From Photobacterium angustum (GTDB taxonomy: Bacteria > Pseudomonadota > Gammaproteobacteria > Enterobacterales > Vibrionaceae), in assembly GCF_003026365.1 (NCBI RefSeq), contig NZ_PYOM01000001.1, positions 62,001-126,000 of the forward strand: a stretch of 64,000 nucleotides of DNA, in the 5' to 3' direction. The translations under genes were made by a program, and so were the position numbers. The notes under the pieces are model-generated. The model ran no database searches, was not told where the DNA came from, and saw only the letters and a program-made list of their open reading frames with translations. Positions 29,722 through 42,494 of this stretch are shown here, one piece after another (the first letter of the stretch is position 1; each line of letters begins with the position of its first letter).

Positions 29722-30092
29722 TTGCTCGTATTTTATAGAAATTCATTCAACTGAGGATGAAAAGTAGCGAAAACATACTTTTCGTAAGGTGACTTGTTAG
29801 AGGTGATTTTCTAGAGGTATAACCAAGCGGTTGTTAATTGTTTTGTTTTTGTTGGTGTTTGTGTTTTGAATTGTTTACTGAGTTGTTGCTTTGTTGTTTA
29901 TGGTTAATGCTTGGTTACAATCTTCCATAATGAGGTTTCGTTATTCGTTAGGTGATCTGGCTTTTTTTCTATTGCATTTAGCTACAATCACCCGACCTAA
30001 ATTCAGCCGTAGTAGCTGAAAGGCAAAACAATGAGACTCACTAAAATAAGTCCACTTTGCAGACGTAACCAATATGGGGGCACGGAGTTGCC

Positions 30093-31649
30093 ATGAACGA
30101 GAAAACATTAAATCAAGCGCCGAAGCCATCAAGCGCTATGGATAAGTTTTTAAATGGTATTGAGCGAGCAGGTAATAAAATCCCGGATCCTGCTTTGTTA
30201 TTCTTTTGGGGATTAATCGCCGTTTGGGTACTTTCTGCGATTATGTCTCAGTTTGACTTTGGTTTAGTTCACCCTGTTACCCAACAAGTTGTACAAGTAA
30301 ACAATCTTTTAACAGGTGATGCGTTAGCGAGTTTCCTTGCCAATATGGTGAAGAATTTCACTGGCTTTGCCCCATTGGGTATTGTATTGGTGGCAATGTT
30401 AGGTGTTGGTGTTGCTGAAGCTTCTGGCTTTATCAATACCGGCCTAAAGAAGATGCTGAATGTGACCCCTGCAAAACTATTAACGCCAATGTTAATTTTA
30501 GTTGCGATTGTTTCACATACAGCAGCTGATGCGGGTTATGTTCTGGTTATTCCACTAGGTGGTATTATTTTCCATGCAGCAGGTCGTCACCCATTAGCGG
30601 GTATTGCGGCAGCATTTGCTGGTGTATCAGGTGGTTTCTCAGCAAACTTTATTCCGTCTGGTATTGACCCATTACTTGCAGGCTTTACACAAGAAGCTGC
30701 ACGTATTATGGATCCTAGCTACATTGTAAACCCACTAGCGAACTTAATGTTTACTGGGCTATCTTCGATTATTATCGTTGCTATTGGTTGGTATGTAACA
30801 GATAAGATCATTGAACCACGTTTAAGCAAGACAGCGATTGATGCAGACGCTGAAGAAGCACCTGATATGGGCTCTTTCACTGAGCTTGAAAGCAAAGCGT
30901 TTTCTTACGCTGGTTGGGCAATGGTTGCTGGTATCGCACTATTAGTTGCAGCGGTATGGCCGGAATCATCACCACTGCGTTCTCCAACGGGTGAAATCGC
31001 GGCGTTCAATGCACCGGTAATGCAATCAATCGTACCGTTAATCTTTATCCTGTTCGTGATCCCAGGGATCATTTACGGTCGAGTTGCTGGTACCTTTAAG
31101 CAAAGCAGCGATGTAATTAAAGCGATGTCTACCACAATGGCTGGCATGGCAGGCTTTATGGTCATGGTATTTTTCATCGCTCAGTTCCTAGTCGCTTTTA
31201 CCCAATCTAACTTGGGAACGCTATTGGCACTATCTGGCGCGCAGTTACTGCAAGAAATGAATTTGCCAGGTCAGGTAACAATTGTAGGTATGATTCTATT
31301 AACGGCGAGTGTTAACTTGTTAGTTGGTTCAGCATCGGCAAAATGGGCGCTGATTGGTCCAATCATGGTTCCAATGCTAATGGCGGTAGGAATTTCTCCA
31401 GAATTAACGCAAGCAGCATACCGAGTTGGTGACTCTGTATCTAACATCATTTCACCAATGATGGTGTTCTTCCCACTGGTTGTTGTTTACATGCAGCGCT
31501 ATGTGAAGAGCTCTGGTATCGGTACATTAGCGTCAATGATGATGCCATACTCAATTGCGATGTTAGTAGGCTGGACAATTTTCTTACTCGTTTACTGGGC
31601 GTTAGGTATTCCTTTAGGTGTACAAGCGCCATACACATACAGCTTATAA
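30093..31649 (+). CDS. AbgT-family transporter
   Basis: A 518-residue inner-membrane protein of the AbgT family, with about 11 segments. Family features include KIPDPALLFFWGLIAVW near the N-terminus, PLGIVLVAMLGVGVAEASGF near residue 93 and SHTAADAGYVLVIPLGGIIF near 143. Members import p-aminobenzoyl-glutamate, a folate breakdown product, or export sulfonamides and related compounds; which applies here cannot be said. It is a single-gene unit and no abgAB hydrolase genes are adjacent. Confidence 0.92.
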   Translation: MNEKTLNQAPKPSSAMDKFLNGIERAGNKIPDPALLFFWGLIAVWVLSAIMSQFDFGLVHPVTQQVVQVNNLLTGDALASFLANMVKNFTGFAPLGIVLVAMLGVGVAEASGFINTGLKKMLNVTPAKLLTPMLILVAIVSHTAADAGYVLVIPLGGIIFHAAGRHPLAGIAAAFAGVSGGFSANFIPSGIDPLLAGFTQEAARIMDPSYIVNPLANLMFTGLSSIIIVAIGWYVTDKIIEPRLSKTAIDADAEEAPDMGSFTELESKAFSYAGWAMVAGIALLVAAVWPESSPLRSPTGEIAAFNAPVMQSIVPLIFILFVIPGIIYGRVAGTFKQSSDVIKAMSTTMAGMAGFMVMVFFIAQFLVAFTQSNLGTLLALSGAQLLQEMNLPGQVTIVGMILLTASVNLLVGSASAKWALIGPIMVPMLMAVGISPELTQAAYRVGDSVSNIISPMMVFFPLVVVYMQRYVKSSGIGTLASMMMPYSIAMLVGWTIFLLVYWALGIPLGVQAPYTYSL

Positions 31650-31687
31650 TTTAGGTGAATGAACATTTAAATTTGAGCAGATAAAAG

Positions 31688-31720
31688 AAAAGCCTCGCTA
31701 AGAATAGTGAGGCTTTTTTC
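31688..31720. terminator. Terminator between AbgT gene and fghA
   Basis: The stem AAAGCCTCGCTA/TAGTGAGGCTTT (with one G-T pair) is followed by a T run on the plus strand. The minus strand also has T-rich sequence after it, so it may serve both convergent genes. Confidence 0.88.
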
Positions 31721-31773
31721 TATTTAGCGTCTGAAGATATTACGTGAATACTTCAGTATGACACGCATACTTA

Positions 31774-32622
31774 TTACTTGTTGAAGTGCTCTACGTGGAA
31801 ACGTAAGTGATCTTCAATAAATGTTGCCATGAAGTAGTAGCTATGGTCGTAACCATCTTGCATGCGAATTTCTACAGGGTAGTTATTTGCTTTTGCAGCG
31901 GCAGCAAGAGTTTCGGTACGAAGTTGACCTTCAATGTAGAAGTTGTCATGAGTACCTTGATCAACCAGCATTGGCAGTTTTTTCTCAGCTTTACGAATTA
32001 ACTCGCTTGAATCGTATTGCTTCCACGTTTCAGTGTTGCTACCTAAGTAACCAGTGAAGGCTTTTTGACCCCACGGGCAGTTCATTGGATTAGCAATTGG
32101 ACTAAATGCAGATACTGAAGAAAAACGCTCAGGATTGCGCATCGCAATCATCAATGCGCCATGTCCACCCATTGAGTGACCACTGATTGCACGCTGATCT
32201 GATACAGGGAAGTGCGCTTCAACTAATGCTGGTAGCTCATTAACAATGTAATCGTACATGTTGTAATGACGATTCCAAGGTGCTTCTGTTGCGTTCACGT
32301 AGAACCCAGCACCTAAACCAAAATCGTAGCTACCTGCTGGATCATCTTCTACACCTTCACCGCGTGGGCTAGTATCGGGTGCAACAATGGCAACACCTAA
32401 TTCTGCTGCGATACGTTGAGCGCCCGCTTTTTGCATGAAGTTTTCATCAGTACACGTTAAGCCTGATAACCAGTAAAGTACTGGTACTTTTTGTCCTGCA
32501 GCCGTTTGTGGTGGTAGGAAAATAGCAAAACGCATATCGCAATTAAGTACTTCTGAGCGGTGTGTATATTGTTTATGCCAACCGCCAGCAGTTTTATTAC
32601 AGCTAATGTTTTCTAAAGGCAT
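31774..32622 (-). CDS. fghA: S-formylglutathione hydrolase
   Basis: A 282-residue serine hydrolase of the esterase D family that releases formate and glutathione from S-formylglutathione, the last step of glutathione-dependent formaldehyde oxidation. The nucleophile elbow GHSMGGHGAL is near residue 150, and the acid and histidine residues lie in DQGTHDNF and DGYDHSYYF near the C-terminus. Normal length. It lies 83 bases behind frmA on the same strand, with a strong inverted repeat in the gap. Confidence 0.96.
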   Translation of the reverse strand: MPLENISCNKTAGGWHKQYTHRSEVLNCDMRFAIFLPPQTAAGQKVPVLYWLSGLTCTDENFMQKAGAQRIAAELGVAIVAPDTSPRGEGVEDDPAGSYDFGLGAGFYVNATEAPWNRHYNMYDYIVNELPALVEAHFPVSDQRAISGHSMGGHGALMIAMRNPERFSSVSAFSPIANPMNCPWGQKAFTGYLGSNTETWKQYDSSELIRKAEKKLPMLVDQGTHDNFYIEGQLRTETLAAAAKANNYPVEIRMQDGYDHSYYFMATFIEDHLRFHVEHFNK

Positions 32623-32646
32623 GGGATGCTCTCTCAGTCAGATTAG

Positions 32647-32681
32647 GCGCAGAGATAGGATACAGAAGATGATCTCTGCGC
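32647..32681 (-). promoter_or_regulatory. Stem-loop between frmA and fghA
   Basis: A perfect 10-bp inverted repeat GCGCAGAGAT/ATCTCTGCGC with a 15-base loop lies in the intercistronic gap and has no T run after it. It is probably an mRNA processing or stability element, or a partial transcript stop. Confidence 0.6.
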
Positions 32682-32705
32682 ATTAATTATTATGTAATTA
32701 TATTC

Positions 32706-33848
<1,143 letters not shown>

Positions 33849-34034
33849 CTATTTGTTCTACGTTGTTATTGATATTCGTAGAGAGTAATTAATTTAAATC
33901 GAAATTTCTCTGTCTCGATTCGATGAAGACTATTGTATTTATTTCTGAATAAATGATAATTAGGTTAAAGTGCAAATAACTTTTACCTAACGGTAATAAT
34001 GATTATTGTTGGTATCAATATATAGGTAAGTAAG

Positions 34035-34925
34035 ATGTTCCTATGGGAAGGCGTAACAGAATTTGTTGCTGTAGCTGAAACTGAAAGCTTTACAGCGGCA
34101 TCAAAACGATTAGGTATTTCAACAGCGCAAGTGAGCCGACAAGTCAGTGCTTTAGAGAATCGACTTAATACTAAATTATTTTATCGAACTACGCGTAAGG
34201 TGTCATTGACCGAAGAAGGGAATGTGTATTACCAGCACTGCCGTCAAGTGATGGACGGTTTGGAAGAAGCTGAACGCGCATTAAGTAATTTACGTGGAAC
34301 ACCGCAAGGCTTAATTAAAATAACGGCTCCTGTCACCTATGGTGAGAAATATATCATGCCGTTAGTGAATGACTTCATGCTGCAATACCCAGAACTTGAA
34401 GTGGTTATTGATATGACCAATAGACAGGTTGATCTAGTTGAAGGTAGCTTTGACTTAGCGATCCGTCTTGGTCGATTGACTAGCTCTTCAATGATGGCAA
34501 AACGTTTAACTTCTCGTACGATGTATGTTTGTGCGTCTCCTGATTATCTTGCAAAATTTGGTGTACCACATTCACTTTCTGAATTGCGTCACCATAACTG
34601 CTTGATCGGAAACTATGATCATTGGCGTTTCCAAGAATCAGGCAAAGAGAAAAGTGTTAGAGTCTCTGGGAATTTAAACTGTAACAGTGGTTACGGTTTA
34701 CGTGATGCGGTATTAAAAGGGATCGGTATTGCGCAGTTACCTGATTACTATATTGATAGAGATTTAGATTCGGGAGCGATTGTTCCTATCTTGACTAACT
34801 ACCAAGAGCCGGATGAGGGGATTTGGGCGCTGTATCCACATAACCGTCACCTATCACCTAAAATAAGAATGCTGGTGGACTTTTTAGCTGAGAAGTTACC
34901 GCTAATTAGCCATTACGACGTATAA
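34035..34925 (+). CDS. LysR-family regulator, probable activator of the formaldehyde operon
   Basis: A 296-residue LysR regulator. The winged helix (about 1-62) includes TAASKRLGISTAQVSRQVSALE, followed by a LysR effector domain of the CrgA-like group with LIKITAPVTYGEKY. It is divergent from frmA with about 200 bases between, the classic arrangement for a LysR regulator and its target. Escherichia coli instead uses the small repressor FrmR. The effector (formaldehyde or an adduct) is inferred from context. Confidence 0.88.
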   Translation: MFLWEGVTEFVAVAETESFTAASKRLGISTAQVSRQVSALENRLNTKLFYRTTRKVSLTEEGNVYYQHCRQVMDGLEEAERALSNLRGTPQGLIKITAPVTYGEKYIMPLVNDFMLQYPELEVVIDMTNRQVDLVEGSFDLAIRLGRLTSSSMMAKRLTSRTMYVCASPDYLAKFGVPHSLSELRHHNCLIGNYDHWRFQESGKEKSVRVSGNLNCNSGYGLRDAVLKGIGIAQLPDYYIDRDLDSGAIVPILTNYQEPDEGIWALYPHNRHLSPKIRMLVDFLAEKLPLISHYDV

Positions 34926-34955
34926 GCTAAATTGTATTTTTGACTGAATATGTAA

Positions 34956-35483
<528 letters not shown>

Positions 35484-35509
35484 CTTAGCGCCTAACAACG
35501 GAAAAGTAG

Positions 35510-35537
35510 AAGCTCAGGGATAACCTGAGCTTTTTTG
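35510..35537 (+). terminator. Terminator after tadA
   Basis: The stem AAGCTCAGG/CCTGAGCTT with a five-base loop is followed by a T run. Confidence 0.92.
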
Positions 35538-35563
35538 TTTTTAAATTTTATATTGTGGGCGAT

Positions 35564-37105
35564 TTAATTTGAGGTCGAGGAAGTCGCCGATGAGGTTACT
35601 GTCGCCTGAGAAGCACTACCTAGTGTATTTATTGCCGCTGATGAGGCTTGTATTAGTTTATTAGGTAAAGTTATGGTCTGTAACCCATTAATAATCTTGA
35701 CATCATCACCATCATAATTGTGGCTATGCGTCTGCTCAAAACCAATAATACTTTGATAATAACGTCGGATCCCTTCTACATAGTTAACCGCTTCTGTACC
35801 ACGAGCATAGCCATAACGAGTTTGAGTGTAATACTTTCGCTGCTGTAATAGTGGCAAACGTTGTTTTACATCAGCCCATGTATTGGGATTACCATGTTGT
35901 GCTTTCGTTAGACGACGAGCATCCATCATATGACCAAAACCAATATTGTAAGAGGCAAGGGCGAACCAAACTTTCTCGTGCTCATCAATACTGTCAGGCA
36001 CTCGGGCAACCATCTTTCGCAAATACTCAATACCTCCACGAATACTTTGCTCTGGATTTAGGCGATCAGTAACACCAACAGATTTCGCAGTAGGATTGGT
36101 CAACATCATCATGCCACGAACACCTGTTGGAGAAACCGCTTGTGGATTCCAATGCGATTCTTGATAAGAAAGAGCGGCAATTAAACGCCAATCAAACTCG
36201 TTAGCATACTTCTTAAATAGCTCTTGCCACTTTGGTAATTTATCATCGAGTGCGCGTAAAAATGCACGAGTATCAACGTAATCAAACTGTTCTACATGGC
36301 CGAAGTATTTTTCTTCTAGCTGTGCTAATTCACCGCTTTGTTTTATGTGACCAAAAAACTCAATTAAGAGGGCATATAAGCTGTCATTGTTACTGTCTTT
36401 TACAAACCAGCTAATTGGTTGATCTTCAGTAAGTTCAAGTGCGATTGCTAATTCAGGATGTGTACGTTGTAGTAGTGCAACATCAACAGAATCAGCAACG
36501 GTGTAATCTAACTCGCCATTAGCGACTTTGCGCAATAGGTCATCGATATCGGTTTCTTTGATCGATTGCCATGTTAGGTTGGGATATTTTTTCTTGAGCT
36601 CTTCTAACTGACGTTCATGGCTAGAGCTTGCCACAACAGCTAGTGAACGTTTGGTATTGGCTAACTCTTCAAGATCGCGAGGTCGACGTTTACCTTTTTT
36701 ATAGACAACCACTTGGCTGGCATAATAGTAAGCGGGAGCGGGGTGGAAACCTTGTAGACGTTGAGGTGTGACGGTTAACCCTGCCGCGACAATATCAACA
36801 TCGCCATTTTTTAAGGCTGGAAATAAGCCTGATAGGGTAAATATGGTTTGCATTTCCAGTTTTACGCCAAGCTCTTTAGCAAAGCGTTGGGCTAATTCAT
36901 AATCAAGCCCTGTTGGCCCATCTGCCCCTATATAATAAGACAGCTGATTATTTAACGTACCTACACGTAATACACCGCTTTCACGAATGCGCTCTAAAGG
37001 ATCAAGTGGCTTTTCTTGCCATTGGCAACCACTTAATAATAAAGCAAGCATTAATGATATGAGTACACGGTATGTGTTGGTAAGAGATTGAAGATGTATC
37101 AACAA
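35564..37105 (-). CDS. mltF: Membrane-bound lytic murein transglycosylase F
   Basis: A 513-residue outer-membrane lytic transglycosylase. The signal peptide ends with LLLSGC, so it is probably a lipoprotein. An extracellular solute-binding family 3 (ABC-type) domain follows (about 40-270, with LRVGTLNNQLSYYIG). The catalytic SLT domain (about 285-460) has the catalytic glutamate in ALSYQESHWNPQA and the SPTGVRGMMML and ASYNIGFGHM motifs. The C-terminus has a low-complexity serine/threonine/alanine tail. It is divergent from purL and convergent with tadA. Confidence 0.95.
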   Translation of the reverse strand: MLIHLQSLTNTYRVLISLMLALLLSGCQWQEKPLDPLERIRESGVLRVGTLNNQLSYYIGADGPTGLDYELAQRFAKELGVKLEMQTIFTLSGLFPALKNGDVDIVAAGLTVTPQRLQGFHPAPAYYYASQVVVYKKGKRRPRDLEELANTKRSLAVVASSSHERQLEELKKKYPNLTWQSIKETDIDDLLRKVANGELDYTVADSVDVALLQRTHPELAIALELTEDQPISWFVKDSNNDSLYALLIEFFGHIKQSGELAQLEEKYFGHVEQFDYVDTRAFLRALDDKLPKWQELFKKYANEFDWRLIAALSYQESHWNPQAVSPTGVRGMMMLTNPTAKSVGVTDRLNPEQSIRGGIEYLRKMVARVPDSIDEHEKVWFALASYNIGFGHMMDARRLTKAQHGNPNTWADVKQRLPLLQQRKYYTQTRYGYARGTEAVNYVEGIRRYYQSIIGFEQTHSHNYDGDDVKIINGLQTITLPNKLIQASSAAINTLGSASQATVTSSATSSTSN

Positions 37106-37304
37106 AGCTGACCTAACTTAAAAATGAGCAGTCATTTATATCAAAGTGAACGGTAGTGGAAAAGCTGAACCCTGTCGTTGGGTGTGTTAATTCACGGATT
37201 GAAACAAAAAATTAGTCTCCTTTTGTTTTATCGGTTAGTTTTTGCTCAAAAAATCGGGTCAATGTCAAAATTACTGATAAATTCAGGATGTTTGAAAAAA
37301 AAAC

Positions 37305-37355
37305 ACGCAAACGGTTGCGTCAAGTGTTACGTCACAAAAAAAAATCGCTTATACT
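37305..37355 (+). promoter_or_regulatory. purL promoter with PurR-like operator
   Basis: The 16-bp element ACGCAAACGGTTGCGT (37305-37320) is one mismatch from a perfect palindrome and from the PurR consensus. It is followed by a -35-like TTACGT (37327-37332) and, after 17 bp, a -10 TATACT (37350-37355). This leaves an untranslated leader of about 135 bases before the ATG at 37497. The rest of the gap from 37106 presumably holds the mltF promoter. Confidence 0.85.
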
Positions 37356-37496
37356 GCGCTGGTGCGAAATCGATTATTCATCTTTTGAGTTAATAAACAG
37401 GGATAAGTCAGAGGTGACATTGACGTAATTACCCCAGTTTTTGGGAATTAGGCCAATATTACTTTTCTTTAACCGCTAATCGAGAGACGTTTGCAC

Positions 37497-40400
37497 ATGG
37501 AAATTTTGCGTGGTTCACCCGCACTGTCTGAGTTTCGCGTTAATAAGCTACTTGAGCGTTGCCGCGAATTCGATCTGCCTGTGTCAGGTATTTATGCTGA
37601 GTTTATGCACTTTGCTGATGTATCTGCTGCCCTTACTGCTGATGAGCATAGCAAACTAGCGAGTCTTTTAACTTACGGTCCAACGATTGCAGAGCACGAG
37701 CCTTGTGGCACCTTGCTACTTGTTACCCCTCGTCCTGGGACAATTTCTCCTTGGTCATCAAAATCGACCGATATTGCCCGTAATTGTGGCTTAAAATCAA
37801 TTAAACGCCTTGAACGTGGTACTGCATACTATATTGAATCAACTAGCGAGCTATCAGCATCACAATTAGCGCAAGTCAAAGCGTTAATCCACGATCGCAT
37901 GATGGAAGTAGTTGTTGGTGATTTTGAAGCCGCGGCTGCTTTATTTAAACAAGCAGAGCCAGCACCGGTAAAAAGCGTTGATATCCTTGCAGGTGGTCGC
38001 CAGGCATTAGAGCAAGCCAACCTTACGTTAGGGCTTGCTTTAGCTGAAGATGAAATTGACTACTTAGTTGAGAACTTCACCAAACTAGGTCGAAATCCAA
38101 ATGACATTGAGTTGATGATGTTTGCTCAGGCGAACTCAGAGCACTGTCGTCATAAAATCTTTAATGCAGATTGGACAATTGATGGTGTTGCTCAAGACAA
38201 ATCATTGTTCAAGATGATCAAAAATACCTATGAGCAAAACCATGAACACGTATTGTCGGCATATAAAGACAATGCTGCAGTAATGGAAGGCTCAAAAGTA
38301 GGGCGATTCTTCCCCGATCCTGAATCTCGTCAATATAACTACCACCATGAAGATACCCATATTTTAATGAAGGTAGAAACGCATAACCACCCAACTGCTA
38401 TTTCCCCGTGGCCGGGCGCATCAACAGGTTCGGGCGGTGAAATTCGTGATGAAGGTGCAACCGGTATTGGCGGTAAACCTAAAGCAGGTTTAGTTGGTTT
38501 TACTGTATCTAACCTTAAAGTTCCGGGGTTTGAACAGCCTTGGGAAACTGATTTTGGTAAACCAGATCGCATAGTTACAGCGCTTGATATTATGCTTGAA
38601 GGCCCATTAGGTGGCGCGGCATTTAATAATGAATTTGGACGTCCAAACCTATTGGGTTACTTCCGTACTTACGAAGAAAAAGTGACGTCGCATGCCGGTG
38701 AAGAAGTTCGTGGTTACCACAAGCCAATTATGATCGCTGGCGGTATGGGTAATATCCGTGCTGATCACGTACAGAAAAAAGAAATTCCAGTGGGCGCGAA
38801 GTTAATTGTTCTTGGCGGCCCTGCAATGAATATCGGTCTTGGCGGTGGTGCAGCTTCATCAATGGCATCAGGTCAATCGGCAGAAGATCTAGATTTTGCT
38901 TCTGTACAGCGTGAAAACCCAGAAATGGAACGTCGCTGTCAGGAAGTAATTGATCGTTGTTGGCAGATGGGTGATGCGAACCCAATTGCGTTTATTCACG
39001 ATGTGGGTGCGGGTGGTATTTCAAACGCGTTACCTGAGTTGGTTGATGATGGCGAGCGTGGTGGTAAATTCCAACTTCGTGATGTTCCTAACGATGAGCC
39101 GGGTATGAGCCCGCTTGAGATTTGGTGTAACGAATCTCAAGAGCGTTATGTTATGGCCGTTGCACCAGAACATATGGCGGTTTTCGATGCGATTTGTAAG
39201 CGTGAACGTGCGCCGTATGCCGTTGTGGGTGAAGCGACAGAAGAGCGTCATTTAACCTTAGAAGATAGCCATTTCGACGATACGCCAATTGATATGCCAA
39301 TGGATATTCTATTGGGCAAAGCGCCGAAAATGCACCGTGATGTGAAGTCACAAAAAGTAGAAGGCCAAGCGATTGATCGAAGTGGTATTGACTTAGTTGA
39401 AGCGACGCAGCGTATTCTTCGTCTGCCTGCTGTGGCTGAAAAAACCTTCCTTATTACAATTGGCGATCGCACAGTTACCGGCTTGGTTGCACGCGATCAA
39501 ATGGTAGGTCCATGGCAAGTACCTGTTGCTAACTGTGCAGTTACTGCTGCTAGTTACGATACCTATCATGGTGAAGCGATGTCGATGGGTGAACGTACAC
39601 CTGTTGCATTACTCGATTTTGGCGCATCAGCACGCTTAGCTGTTGGTGAAGCTGTTACTAATATTGCGTGTAGCGATATTGGTGATATGAAACGTATCAA
39701 TCTTTCGGCTAACTGGATGTCACCAGCAGGTCACCCTGGCGAAGATGCTGGCTTATATGAAGCAGTAAAAGCGGTGGGTGAAGAGCTTTGTCCGGCATTG
39801 GGTCTGACCATTCCTGTCGGTAAAGACTCAATGTCAATGAAGACAAAATGGCAACAAGGTGGCGAAGAGAAGGAAGTAACATCGCCACTTTCTTTAGTCA
39901 TTACTGCATTTGGTCGCGTTGAAGATGTACGCAAAACCGTGACACCTCAACTACGTACTGATAAAGGCGAAACTAGTCTGTTATTGGTGGATTTAGGTTG
40001 TGGTCAAAACCGTTTAGGTGCAACAGCACTAGCACAGGTTTACAAGCAATTAGGTGATAAGCCTGCTGATGTAGATAGTCCTGAGCTATTAAAAGGTTTC
40101 TTCTACGCGATGCAATCACTGGTACGTGATGAAAAGCTACTTGCTTACCACGACCGTGGTGATGGTGGCTTATACGTAACGCTAGCGGAAATGGCATTTG
40201 CAGGTCACACGGGTATTGAAGTTGATATTAATACTGGCAGCGAAGATGCAGTTGATGATGTATTAGCCTCGCTATTTAACGAAGAGTTAGGTGCGGTTAT
40301 TCAAGTACGTACAGATGATCTTGATTTAGTTCAGTCGGTACTTGCAGCAAACGGTCTTGAAGCATGTAGCCATATTTTAGGTACTGTGGTTGAAGAAGAT

Positions 40401-41414
40401 GTTGTTCGTATTTGGAATGGCAATGACTTAGTGCTTGAGCAAAATCGAACAGATATTCGTGCTGTATGGGCTGAAACAACCTACCAAATGCAGGCCATGC
40501 GTGATAACCCAGCGGGCGCATTGCAAGAATTTGAAGCCAAGAAAGATGTTCAAGATCCGGGGTTAAATGTAAAGCTAACGTTTGACATAAATGAAGACGT
40601 CGCCGCGCCATTTATTGCCCCTGCGATTAATCTTGGCGCTAAGCCACAAATGGCTATTTTGCGTGAACAAGGGGTAAACTCTCATGTTGAAATGGCAGCA
40701 GCCTTTGATCGTGCAGGCTTTGAAGCTAAAGATGTTCACATGAGTGATATCTTATCTGGCAATGCTAAGCTAGATGGTTTTAATGGTTTGGTTGCTTGTG
40801 GTGGTTTCTCTTACGGTGATGTATTAGGTGCGGGTGAGGGTTGGGCGAAGTCAGTATTATTTAACAATATTGCACGAGATCAATTTGAAGCTTTCTTTAA
40901 CCGTAATGATACGTTGGCATTAGGTGTTTGTAACGGTTGTCAGATGATGTCTAACCTTCGTGACTTAATTCCAGGCGCAGATTTATGGCCACGTTTCGTA
41001 CGCAATGAATCTGAGCGTTTTGAAGCTCGCTTTAGTTTGGTTGAGGTTCAACAAAGCCCATCGTTATTCTTTAACGAAATGGCAGGATCTCACATGCCAA
41101 TTGCCGTTTCTCATGGTGAAGGTCGTGTTGAAGTGCGTAATGCTGATCATCTTGCTGCATTAGAGCAAGCCGATATAGTTGCACTACGATACATTGATAA
41201 CTACGGCAAGCTAACAGAACAGTACCCTGCTAACCCGAATGGTTCACCAAACGGTATTACCAGTGTGACGACAACGGATGGCCGTGTAACCATCATGATG
41301 CCGCATCCTGAGCGTGTGTTTAGAACAGTTGCAAACTCATGGCACCCAGATGACTGGAGTGAAAATAGCCCATGGATGCGTATGTTTAGAAATGCGCGTG
41401 TTAATCTAGGTTAA
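37497..41414 (+). CDS. purL: Phosphoribosylformylglycinamidine synthase (large, single-chain)
   Basis: The fourth step of purine synthesis: FGAR plus glutamine and ATP gives FGAM. This 1305-residue form fuses the synthetase and glutaminase. It has a PurS-like N-terminal domain and linker (about 1-220), two AIRS-like ATP-binding halves (for example [15 protein letters not shown] near 310 and AGGMGNI near 415), and a C-terminal class I glutaminase with [12 protein letters not shown] (about 1140) and the histidine-glutamate pair in [10 protein letters not shown] long single chain of this kind is typical of gammaproteobacteria. ATG 37497 matches the known N-terminus [11 protein letters not shown]. 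Confidence 0.98.
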   Translation: MEILRGSPALSEFRVNKLLERCREFDLPVSGIYAEFMHFADVSAALTADEHSKLASLLTYGPTIAEHEPCGTLLLVTPRPGTISPWSSKSTDIARNCGLKSIKRLERGTAYYIESTSELSASQLAQVKALIHDRMMEVVVGDFEAAAALFKQAEPAPVKSVDILAGGRQALEQANLTLGLALAEDEIDYLVENFTKLGRNPNDIELMMFAQANSEHCRHKIFNADWTIDGVAQDKSLFKMIKNTYEQNHEHVLSAYKDNAAVMEGSKVGRFFPDPESRQYNYHHEDTHILMKVETHNHPTAISPWPGASTGSGGEIRDEGATGIGGKPKAGLVGFTVSNLKVPGFEQPWETDFGKPDRIVTALDIMLEGPLGGAAFNNEFGRPNLLGYFRTYEEKVTSHAGEEVRGYHKPIMIAGGMGNIRADHVQKKEIPVGAKLIVLGGPAMNIGLGGGAASSMASGQSAEDLDFASVQRENPEMERRCQEVIDRCWQMGDANPIAFIHDVGAGGISNALPELVDDGERGGKFQLRDVPNDEPGMSPLEIWCNESQERYVMAVAPEHMAVFDAICKRERAPYAVVGEATEERHLTLEDSHFDDTPIDMPMDILLGKAPKMHRDVKSQKVEGQAIDRSGIDLVEATQRILRLPAVAEKTFLITIGDRTVTGLVARDQMVGPWQVPVANCAVTAASYDTYHGEAMSMGERTPVALLDFGASARLAVGEAVTNIACSDIGDMKRINLSANWMSPAGHPGEDAGLYEAVKAVGEELCPALGLTIPVGKDSMSMKTKWQQGGEEKEVTSPLSLVITAFGRVEDVRKTVTPQLRTDKGETSLLLVDLGCGQNRLGATALAQVYKQLGDKPADVDSPELLKGFFYAMQSLVRDEKLLAYHDRGDGGLYVTLAEMAFAGHTGIEVDINTGSEDAVDDVLASLFNEELGAVIQVRTDDLDLVQSVLAANGLEACSHILGTVVEEDVVRIWNGNDLVLEQNRTDIRAVWAETTYQMQAMRDNPAGALQEFEAKKDVQDPGLNVKLTFDINEDVAAPFIAPAINLGAKPQMAILREQGVNSHVEMAAAFDRAGFEAKDVHMSDILSGNAKLDGFNGLVACGGFSYGDVLGAGEGWAKSVLFNNIARDQFEAFFNRNDTLALGVCNGCQMMSNLRDLIPGADLWPRFVRNESERFEARFSLVEVQQSPSLFFNEMAGSHMPIAVSHGEGRVEVRNADHLAALEQADIVALRYIDNYGKLTEQYPANPNGSPNGITSVTTTDGRVTIMMPHPERVFRTVANSWHPDDWSENSPWMRMFRNARVNLG

Positions 41415-41436
41415 TAAAGAACAGCGTTGAAAAATC

Positions 41437-41466
41437 AAAAAACCGCCACTTGTGGCGGTTTTTTAT
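41437..41466 (+). terminator. Terminator after purL
   Basis: The stem AAAACCGCCA/TGGCGGTTTT with loop CTTG is followed by a T run. Confidence 0.94.
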
Positions 41467-41592
41467 TCTTCTTGTATGAAAATCACCTTTTCAACCCTTT
41501 AATTGATAATAATCACATTAAAAATTGAAAATAGACGGTTATAATTGGGAAATAAGATGTAATGGAATTTTTATTGCGATAAAGGATTATAT

Positions 41593-41997
41593 ATGGGGAA
41601 AGGTATTCCCAGAACTTTGCGTTTATGTATTGCATCCAAAATATTGGCAGTGCTAGTTGCGTTGAGTATTTTTCGTCAAATCGATCGATTTGACCAATTT
41701 TTTAGTACCTCTCAAATAGTAATAGTGCCAAATATTATCGCTTTACTTGTCTTATTTTCAGGTGTGTTGGCAATTATTGGTTTGCTAAAAGGTCAAAAAT
41801 GGGGATTTCTTCCTCTGTACTTTTACATACCTGCTGCTACGATGTTCATTAAAATCAGTATTATTCCGATAGTCCCCGAACTTGTTCCTAGTATTTATCG
41901 TAATCAGATGATCTTAGGGCTAAATAGTGTGGTTTTAGTGTATTCAGTTTTTTTATTATTGCGTAGGATGGATCGAAACTTACTGCATGAAGTTTAA
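41593..41997 (+). CDS. Small integral membrane protein, unknown function
   Basis: A 134-residue protein with about four predicted membrane segments (roughly 15-35, 42-65, 73-95 and 105-125). I recognise no family motif. AAAGGA lies upstream of the ATG. It stands alone between purL and glnB, about 90 bases from the latter on the same strand, with no terminator seen between them, so low-level readthrough into glnB is possible. Confidence 0.65.
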   Translation: MGKGIPRTLRLCIASKILAVLVALSIFRQIDRFDQFFSTSQIVIVPNIIALLVLFSGVLAIIGLLKGQKWGFLPLYFYIPAATMFIKISIIPIVPELVPSIYRNQMILGLNSVVLVYSVFLLLRRMDRNLLHEV

Positions 41998-42085
41998 ATA
42001 AATTTAAATTTGGCTGTAGGATCTGCGATAATGAGAGCAATTAAATCAATTGCTTGTAAGTAAAAATATTACTTCTGCTCAGTAA

Positions 42086-42436
<351 letters not shown>

Positions 42437-42451
42437 TTGGTATAAGAATGC

Positions 42452-42490
42452 AAAAAGGGGGCATTACATTAACTGTAATGCCCCCTTTTT
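42452..42490. terminator. Bidirectional terminator between glnB and YitT gene
   Basis: A very strong 17-bp stem AAAAAGGGGGCATTACA/TGTAATGCCCCCTTTTT with a short loop lies between two convergent genes. Confidence 0.95.
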
Positions 42491-42494
42491 ATTG

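Noticed and set aside
37178..37393. Open frame of 71 codons upstream of purL
   Set aside because: It runs through the PurR-like operator and promoter, has no ribosome-binding site and resembles nothing; it is not a gene.
39973..40611. Antisense open frames inside purL
   Set aside because: They are shadows of the strongly coding purL frame with no starts or similarity of their own.
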